DNA of 64,000 bases from Akkermansia sp. (GTDB lineage: Bacteria > Verrucomicrobiota > Verrucomicrobiia > Verrucomicrobiales > Akkermansiaceae): contig JAFQDN010000004.1 of the NCBI GenBank assembly GCA_017415995.1, positions 1 through 64,000 on the forward strand. The letters run 5' to 3'. This document shows positions 59,038 through 64,000 of this stretch, piece by piece. The notes under the pieces were generated by a model. That model worked only from the letters and a program-made list of their open reading frames with translations, was not told the DNA's origin and searched no databases. Each line of letters begins with the position of its first letter. The first letter of the stretch is position 1. Both the position numbers and the translations under genes were made by a program.

Positions 59038-60642
59038 ATGCTGACCATCAAAAAACTGACAAAAGCACACGCAGGGCGCACCTTATTCTATGAGACCGAA
59101 CTCATCGTCAACTGGGGAGAGCGCATAGCACTGGTAGGACCGAACGGGGCGGGAAAATCCACCCTTTTCCGCATGATTTTGGGCGAAGACAGCCCCGATG
59201 AAGGTCAGATTATCATGGACGAATACGGAGTAGTAGGCTACCTGCCGCAAGAGGCAGGCGACCCGAGCGACCGCACCGTATTGGAAATCGCCATGAGCAT
59301 TACGCCGGAAATGGGCCAAGCAATCCGCACAATACAAGAGTGCGATGCCAAAGGCGATAACACCAGTGATGACTATGCACATGCCATGGACGTCTTCATT
59401 GCCAACAACGGCTACCAACTGGAACCCAAGGCAAAACGAATATTGAAGGGACTGGCATTCAAGGACGAGGATTTTCACCGTCCGGCACGCGAAATGAGCG
59501 GAGGCTGGGTAATGAGAGCCCACTTGGCACAACTGCTGGTAGCGGAACCGGATTTGCTGATGCTGGACGAACCGACTAACCACTTGGATTTGATGAGTCT
59601 GCTGTGGTTACGCCGTTACCTGATGAATTACCCGGGAGCCATCTTCATGATTTCCCACGACCGAGACTTCATGGACGAGCTGGTGGAAACCGTGTATGAC
59701 ATAGAGAACCAAGAGCTGGTACGCTATACCGGCAATTACAGCAAATTCTTGGAGCTTAAAGAGCAACGCTATGAAATACTGCTGGCGGCGTGGCGCAATC
59801 AGCAGCGCGAAATTGCCCACATGGAATACTTTATTGAGCGTTTCCGTTCCGTTGCTTCTAAGGCCGCTCAAGTGCAAAGCCGTATTAAACAGCTGGAAAA
59901 AATCAGACGCATAGAAAAACCAAAACAAGCACGGCGAGTATTCAAATTTATCTTCCCACAACCACCGCGTGCCATGCAGCGTGTAATGGAGCTGGAAAAG
60001 GTCGGGCAAAGTTACGGCGACAAACGTATCTACAAAAATCTGGATTTACTGATAGAGCGTGGAGACCGCATCGTATTGGTTGGGCCCAACGGAGCAGGCA
60101 AATCCACCTTGCTCAAGATACTCGCAGGAGTGGTCCCCATTGACGAAGGCAAACGAATCTTAGGCACAACAACGCGTATCGGATATTTCTCCCAGATGAG
60201 GTCGGAAAACCTCACACCCAACTTCACCGTATTGGAGGAAATCATGAATGCCGACCCGGAACTGAGAGAAGAAGAAGCGCGCGCCGTGCTGGGCTCTTTC
60301 ATGTTCCGCAAGCTGGACTGCGAAAAACGCGTGGAGGTGCTCAGTGGTGGAGAAAAATCGCGCCTGAGTTTGGTTAAATTCTTGGTGAATCCGCCCAATC
60401 TACTGCTGATGGACGAACCGACCACCCACTTGGACATCATGAGCGTGGAAGCACTCTCGCAGGCCCTCAAACGCTATGAAGGAACATTAGTGTTCATCTC
60501 ACACGATGTACACTTCATCCGAGCCTTAGCAGAGAAGACACTGCACATAGCCCACGGAACCGTAACGCCCTATGCGGGTGGCTATGATTACTATCTGGAA
60601 AAATCCGGGTTAATGGATAACCCGGATGCCATGAACATGTAA
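59038..60642 (+). CDS. ABC-F family ATPase
   Basis: This 534-residue protein has two ABC ATPase domains and no membrane part. Both Walker A motifs read GPNGAGKST. The signatures are MSGGWVMRAHLAQ and LSGGEKSRLSLV. The Walker B regions are LLMLDEPTNHLDL and LLLMDEPTTHLDI. The helical P-site tRNA-interaction linker is basic (about 240-320). ABC-F proteins act on the ribosome as translation factors or antibiotic-protection proteins. The family subgroup cannot be fixed by eye, so no symbol is given. Confidence 0.93.
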   Translation: MLTIKKLTKAHAGRTLFYETELIVNWGERIALVGPNGAGKSTLFRMILGEDSPDEGQIIMDEYGVVGYLPQEAGDPSDRTVLEIAMSITPEMGQAIRTIQECDAKGDNTSDDYAHAMDVFIANNGYQLEPKAKRILKGLAFKDEDFHRPAREMSGGWVMRAHLAQLLVAEPDLLMLDEPTNHLDLMSLLWLRRYLMNYPGAIFMISHDRDFMDELVETVYDIENQELVRYTGNYSKFLELKEQRYEILLAAWRNQQREIAHMEYFIERFRSVASKAAQVQSRIKQLEKIRRIEKPKQARRVFKFIFPQPPRAMQRVMELEKVGQSYGDKRIYKNLDLLIERGDRIVLVGPNGAGKSTLLKILAGVVPIDEGKRILGTTTRIGYFSQMRSENLTPNFTVLEEIMNADPELREEEARAVLGSFMFRKLDCEKRVEVLSGGEKSRLSLVKFLVNPPNLLLMDEPTTHLDIMSVEALSQALKRYEGTLVFISHDVHFIRALAEKTLHIAHGTVTPYAGGYDYYLEKSGLMDNPDAMNM

Positions 60643-60662
60643 AGGAACTACACAACCGTCAA

Positions 60663-60703
60663 CGCCCAAGCCTGTAGACTCATATTCCCCACAGACTTGG
60701 GCG
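60663..60703 (+). terminator. Weak hairpin after the ABC-F gene
   Basis: The stem CGCCCAAG (60663-60670)/CTTGGGCG (60696-60703) has a 25-nt loop, which can be partly closed by CTGT/ACAG. No T run follows, so termination would have to be assisted. Confidence 0.35.
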
Positions 60704-60756
60704 AGTTAGGTTGTGGTAAAATCACATATTTTTGTACGCACAGGCCGATTTCCGGC

Positions 60757-60784
60757 TTGAAGTGAAAGAAAAATATGATAAACT
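60757..60784 (+). promoter_or_regulatory. Promoter candidate of the cytochrome c peroxidase gene (TTGAAG-16-TAAACT)
   Basis: TTGAAG (60757-60762) and TAAACT (60779-60784) have a 16 bp spacer. The leader to ATG 60811 is about 20 nt. Confidence 0.4.
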
Positions 60785-60810
60785 GACAGAGTACGTACGA
60801 TGCCTCACTT

Positions 60811-62775
60811 ATGAACAAGAAAATAACCCCTTACATATATGGCGTAACAACGGCGGCTGTTACCATTGCCGCAGCGGGTGTCATTTCTGCTATCATTCTG
60901 CGTCCCGGGGAGAAGGACTTTCCCGTACCGGTGGATGCTGCTGCGGCAAAAGAAATGGCTAACGTGATTATGAATCAAAAATGCGCAGCATGCCACGGAG
61001 AAAATCCGGACTATAACGGATTCCTGAATTTTTGCTCATTCGGAAAAATCAAGCGAGACATAGACGGTGCGCAAAAAGCATTCACCATATCCGCAGACGG
61101 CAGCATACGCAGTGACTTGGTGAACATGGTGAAAATGGATTACGTTTTGCGCACACGTCGCATGCCCCCGACCCTGTACACCATCATGCACCCGGGATCC
61201 AAGCTGACCATGAATGACGTAAAAGCCATGCGCTACTACTATGATGAAGAGCTCATCAACCGCATCGCTTTTTCACCGATTACGCCTAATAAGGCAAATA
61301 AAGCCAAGCAAGCTAAGGATAACAAGCTGCTGTTAGGGCACATGCTCTTCTTTGACACCAGATTGTCCACAACCGGCACCGTATCCTGCGCGAGTTGCCA
61401 TGATTTGACTAAAGGTGGCACAGACAATTTGCCAAAGTCGGAGGGAGTGCCCGGAGCAGACGGCAAACCGCAGTTGGGAGGCGTGAATGCCCCCACGGTC
61501 TTTAACGCTGAGACACACATCCGTCAATTCTGGGACGGACGAGCCGCTGATTTGCAGGAGCAGGCAGGCGGACCTCCCCTCAACCCGGTAGAAATGGGCT
61601 ACAGCAAACCGGAAGACTGGGGACTCATCATAGCCAAACTCAGCGAAGAACCGGCCTATCGGTTGCTATTCGAGAAGGTATATGGGCAAGAAGGTATAAC
61701 TCAGCGAACCATTACGGATGCCATCGCCCACTTTGAAAAATCGCTTGTAACTCCCTTCTCTGCATTTGACCTGTACCTGATTGGAGAAAAGGATGCACTT
61801 ACCGCGCAACAAATCCGAGGCATGGAGACATTCCGAAATCTTGGTTGCGTAACCTGCCACGCCGGGGCCAATTTAGGGGGACAAAGCTTTGAGTACATTA
61901 ACACCGATGCCGACCTCCGAGAACTTGCCACACAAGATTACACGGAAGGAGCATATGGCCTCATGGACTTCACCAAGAACGAGAAGCACAAGGACATGTT
62001 CCGAGTTCCTTCTCTGCGCAACGTAGCACTTACAGCGCCCTATTTCCACACCGGTACAGTTACGGATTTGTCGGAAGCTGTCAGCATCATGTTCCGTACG
62101 CAAACAGGTATTACCCCCTCACCTTCTACCGTTGCGGATGTTACGGAGTTCCTGAACGCGCAGACCGGCAGATATAACGGCAAACCACTTAACGAGCTTA
62201 CCATCAGAGACATCAGCCCCAACAGTATCAAAGCATACAACATGGTAATCAAGGCGAAAAAGGCGGCAGAAGCTGCGCGGCTGAAAGCTGAGGCAGAAGC
62301 CCGTGCCAAAGCTGAGGCAGAAGCCCGTGCCAAAGCTGAGGCAGAAGCCCGCGCCAAAGCTGAGGCAGAAGCCCGTGCCAAAGCTGAGGCAGAAGCCCGC
62401 GCCAAGGCTGAGGCAGATGCCCGTGCCAAGGCTGAGGCAGATGCCCGTGCCAAAGCTGAGGCAGAAGCCCGTGCCAAGGCTGAGGCAGAAGCCCGCGCCA
62501 AGGCTGAGGCAGAAGCCCGCGCCAAGGCTGAGGCAGATGCCCGTGCCAAAGCTGAGGCAGAAGCCCGCGCCAAAGCTGAGGCAGAAGCCCGCGCTAAAGC
62601 TGAGAATCAACAACAAGCATGGGAAGCTGCACGAGCACGTGCGCGAGAGGAACGAGCTAGGTATCGCGCGCAGATGCTTCAAGAAATCGGGCAGCAGAGT
62701 GGCTTCATCATCCCTATCCCCGGAGAAGTAACAGATACCACCTCATCGGAAAGTAAAGAAACTCCGAAAAACTGA
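60811..62775 (+). CDS. Three-haem cytochrome c peroxidase with repetitive helical tail
   Basis: This 654-residue protein has an N-terminal membrane anchor (about 8-30). An extra haem-binding domain with CAACH at residues 58-62 (Haem_bd-like) comes first. A complete di-haem MauG/CCP module follows, with CASCH (193-197), [24 protein letters not shown] (in part), CVTCH (346-350) and [19 protein letters not shown]. It reduces periplasmic H2O2, probably anchored to the inner membrane. Residues 493-596 are 13 copies of AEA(E/D)ARAK, predicted to form one long charged helix like TolA or ER/K helices, followed by a short tail. The last base overlaps the next gene's ATG. Confidence 0.9.
   Translation: MNKKITPYIYGVTTAAVTIAAAGVISAIILRPGEKDFPVPVDAAAAKEMANVIMNQKCAACHGENPDYNGFLNFCSFGKIKRDIDGAQKAFTISADGSIRSDLVNMVKMDYVLRTRRMPPTLYTIMHPGSKLTMNDVKAMRYYYDEELINRIAFSPITPNKANKAKQAKDNKLLLGHMLFFDTRLSTTGTVSCASCHDLTKGGTDNLPKSEGVPGADGKPQLGGVNAPTVFNAETHIRQFWDGRAADLQEQAGGPPLNPVEMGYSKPEDWGLIIAKLSEEPAYRLLFEKVYGQEGITQRTITDAIAHFEKSLVTPFSAFDLYLIGEKDALTAQQIRGMETFRNLGCVTCHAGANLGGQSFEYINTDADLRELATQDYTEGAYGLMDFTKNEKHKDMFRVPSLRNVALTAPYFHTGTVTDLSEAVSIMFRTQTGITPSPSTVADVTEFLNAQTGRYNGKPLNELTIRDISPNSIKAYNMVIKAKKAAEAARLKAEAEARAKAEAEARAKAEAEARAKAEAEARAKAEAEARAKAEADARAKAEADARAKAEAEARAKAEAEARAKAEAEARAKAEADARAKAEAEARAKAEAEARAKAENQQQAWEAARARAREERARYRAQMLQEIGQQSGFIIPIPGEVTDTTSSESKETPKN
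62287..62598 (+). repeat. In-frame 24-bp tandem repeat (13 units) in the peroxidase gene
   Basis: There are thirteen 24-bp units of the type GCTGAGGCAGAAGCCCGTGC + CAAA, encoding AEAEARAK or AEADARAK. Differences are silent (CGT/CGC, AAA/AAG) or Glu/Asp. Confidence 0.93.
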
Positions 62776-63545
62776 TGCAATTTTCTGTACTTGCAAGCAG
62801 CAGTAAGGGTAATGCCACTGTCATCAGCAGTGGCATTACTCACATATTGGTGGACACCGGAATCAGCGCACTACGCATACGCAAAGGCTTGCAGGAGTGC
62901 GGGTTGACCGGCAAACAGCTGGCAGCCATTCTCTTTACCCATGAACATACAGACCACGTGTGCGGATTGGGACAACTGGCAAAAAAAGAAGACCTGAGCA
63001 TTTACTGTACCCGCTACATGGGACAAGAGCTACGCCCTATTGCCCCCCATGCACGCTACACATATTTGGAGCCCGGGAGCCCCGTACAAATAGGGGACAT
63101 TACAGTCACGGCATTCTGCGTCAGCCATGATGCCACGGATCCTGTCGGTTATATCTTTGAAAGCAACAACAAAAAGCTGGGATACATCACAGACACGGGA
63201 AAAATCCCCAATGGTCTCACGGAACTGTTGCAAGGAGTGGATGCCTTGTATTTGGAATCCAATTATGACCCCTCCATGCTCCGCAACTCGGGCAGACCTC
63301 TTTACCTCATTGAGCGCATAGCAAGCCACTTCGGACACCTTTCTAATGAACAAGCCGGAGATTTTGTTCGCAGCATTGCTCACAATGGCTTGCAGCACTT
63401 GGTACTGGCACACCTGAGCCAAGATTGCAACACGCCGGCAATTGCAAGCGCAGCCATGCGCAAAGTTCTCGATGAATTGAAGCTGCCGACGGTGCTACAC
63501 TGCGCCCCCGCAGCAACAAGATTACCATGGCTAAGCATAAACTGA
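62775..63545 (+). CDS. Metallo-beta-lactamase-fold hydrolase, WalJ/YycJ-like
   Basis: This 256-residue protein starts [17 protein letters not shown], as WalJ/YycJ/ExoIX-like proteins do (SxxSGS/KGN). It has the metal motif THEHTDH, then CVSHDATDPVGYIFE, YITDTGKI, LESNYD and LAHLSQDCNTP. The family comprises MBL-fold exonucleases implicated in DNA mismatch or strand processing and in cell-wall/division coordination in Firmicutes. The ATG overlaps the peroxidase stop (TGATG), so translation is coupled. Confidence 0.88.
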   Translation: MQFSVLASSSKGNATVISSGITHILVDTGISALRIRKGLQECGLTGKQLAAILFTHEHTDHVCGLGQLAKKEDLSIYCTRYMGQELRPIAPHARYTYLEPGSPVQIGDITVTAFCVSHDATDPVGYIFESNNKKLGYITDTGKIPNGLTELLQGVDALYLESNYDPSMLRNSGRPLYLIERIASHFGHLSNEQAGDFVRSIAHNGLQHLVLAHLSQDCNTPAIASAAMRKVLDELKLPTVLHCAPAATRLPWLSIN

Positions 63546-63613
63546 GCCTCAATCCTTCATCATCATCCGCTTTTCACAACAAGCAACAACACCGAATCGG
63601 CATAAGCCACAAT

Positions 63614-64000
63614 ATGTTACAAAAACATCAACACAACGTTTCAAATACCCTGCTCGGTATATGTGTAACAGCCCTCACGCTTATCGGCTGCGAACCACAA
63701 GAAAAACAAACAGCCTCTGCAACGCCCAAGCAAATTGCCGAACCGGCTCAAGATACAGTCTCTGAGCAACAAACAGCTTTCCAACCGCAAGCGGAAGTTA
63801 ACACGATTGAGACTCCGAGTGAAGACTCCCCGGAAAAACAGGACGTAACCGATGATTCTGCAGCTCCGGATGAGCCCTCTACACAAGATGAACAGAGTGA
63901 GCCTGAAGAAATCCCGCCCCCTGCCCCGGAACAACTCCCGGTATTAGTCAAAGCAGGTGGTGCAATAGAGCCCCCCTCTCAAGAAGAATTACTTGCAGCA
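63614..64000 (+). CDS. Lipoprotein, truncated by the window end
   Basis: An open frame from ATG 63614 runs off the window. The signal MLQKHQHNVSNTLLGICVTA continues to a lipobox-like TLIGC (Cys near residue 26). The mature part seen so far is acidic and rich in Pro, Glu, Gln and Ser, such as a flexible linker (PDEPSTQDEQSEPEEIPPP). Nothing more specific can be said without the rest. It follows the WalJ-like gene by 68 bp on the same strand. Confidence 0.7.
   Translation, partial: MLQKHQHNVSNTLLGICVTALTLIGCEPQEKQTASATPKQIAEPAQDTVSEQQTAFQPQAEVNTIETPSEDSPEKQDVTDDSAAPDEPSTQDEQSEPEEIPPPAPEQLPVLVKAGGAIEPPSQEELLAA

Noticed and set aside
62287-62598. Possible CRISPR or satellite array
   Set aside because: Contiguous 24-bp coding repeats without spacers.
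62040-62682. Long antisense frames across the 24-bp repeat of the peroxidase gene
   Set aside because: They are created by the repeat itself (SALARA or GTGICLS-type repeats).

Overview
This 64 kb window is a bacterial chromosome segment with dense coding and mixed gene orientation. The gene content fits a Gram-negative member of Verrucomicrobiota, probably Akkermansia-like. The supporting features are a secretin with an N-terminal TPR region resembling the Amuc_1098-type pilus secretins, a MoxR-DUF58-BatA-VWA-DUF4175-DUF4159 operon, DUF2851 and GGGtGRT proteins, many Sec-dependent proteins and lipoproteins, and almost no Shine-Dalgarno sequences. The phylum call is an inference from protein families; no rRNA or tRNA gene is visible here.

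Layout. 1-0.95 kb: remnant of an IS3-type element plus a long imperfect hairpin. 1-2.8 kb: cutC and meso-diaminopimelate dehydrogenase. 2.8-14 kb (minus strand): ffh, then a tightly coupled six-gene MoxR/VWA operon. 14-21 kb: a flavodoxin-ferredoxin gene with palindromes in its promoter, pdxA, a two-domain OlsF-like acyltransferase, hemC, and a STAS/DUF2851 pair. 21-24.8 kb: an operon of a voltage-gated cation channel, an octahaem cytochrome lipoprotein and a CvpA-like membrane protein. 24.9-36.7 kb: hisIE and hisG, an envelope operon (secretin, anchored periplasmic protein, acyltransferase, folD), rpoD, and hisD. 36.9-44.7 kb: N-carbamoylputrescine amidase, a Gfo/Idh/MocA oxidoreductase, an HrpA-type helicase, two small lipoproteins, and a radical SAM/SPASM enzyme. 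44.9-49.6 kb: GGGtGRT protein, a NifU-like scaffold, a Ser/Thr kinase, and an S11 peptidase. 49.7-53.9 kb: an AT-richer two-gene segment (an unrecognised 867-residue protein and a GtrII-like membrane protein), probably accessory. 54-64 kb: typA, an ankyrin protein, a C_GCAxxG_C_C protein, a GYF_2/DUF805 protein with a 42-bp repeat, an ABC-F ATPase, a three-haem cytochrome c peroxidase with a repetitive helical tail, a WalJ-like hydrolase, and a truncated lipoprotein.

The most striking observations are these. (1) About eleven genes have a sigma-70-like promoter whose -10 hexamer ends only 6-10 nt before the start codon, so leaderless mRNAs look routine. (2) The ion channel has a selectivity filter (TGDDWTD) very close to the calcium-selective engineered filters CavAb and CaChBac. 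(3) The primary sigma factor carries two tandem region 1.1-like modules behind a histone-H1-like Lys/Ala tail. (4) A radical SAM/SPASM gene overlaps a small lipoprotein gene ending in Cys. (5) The 867-residue protein has tandem winged-helix-like repeats.
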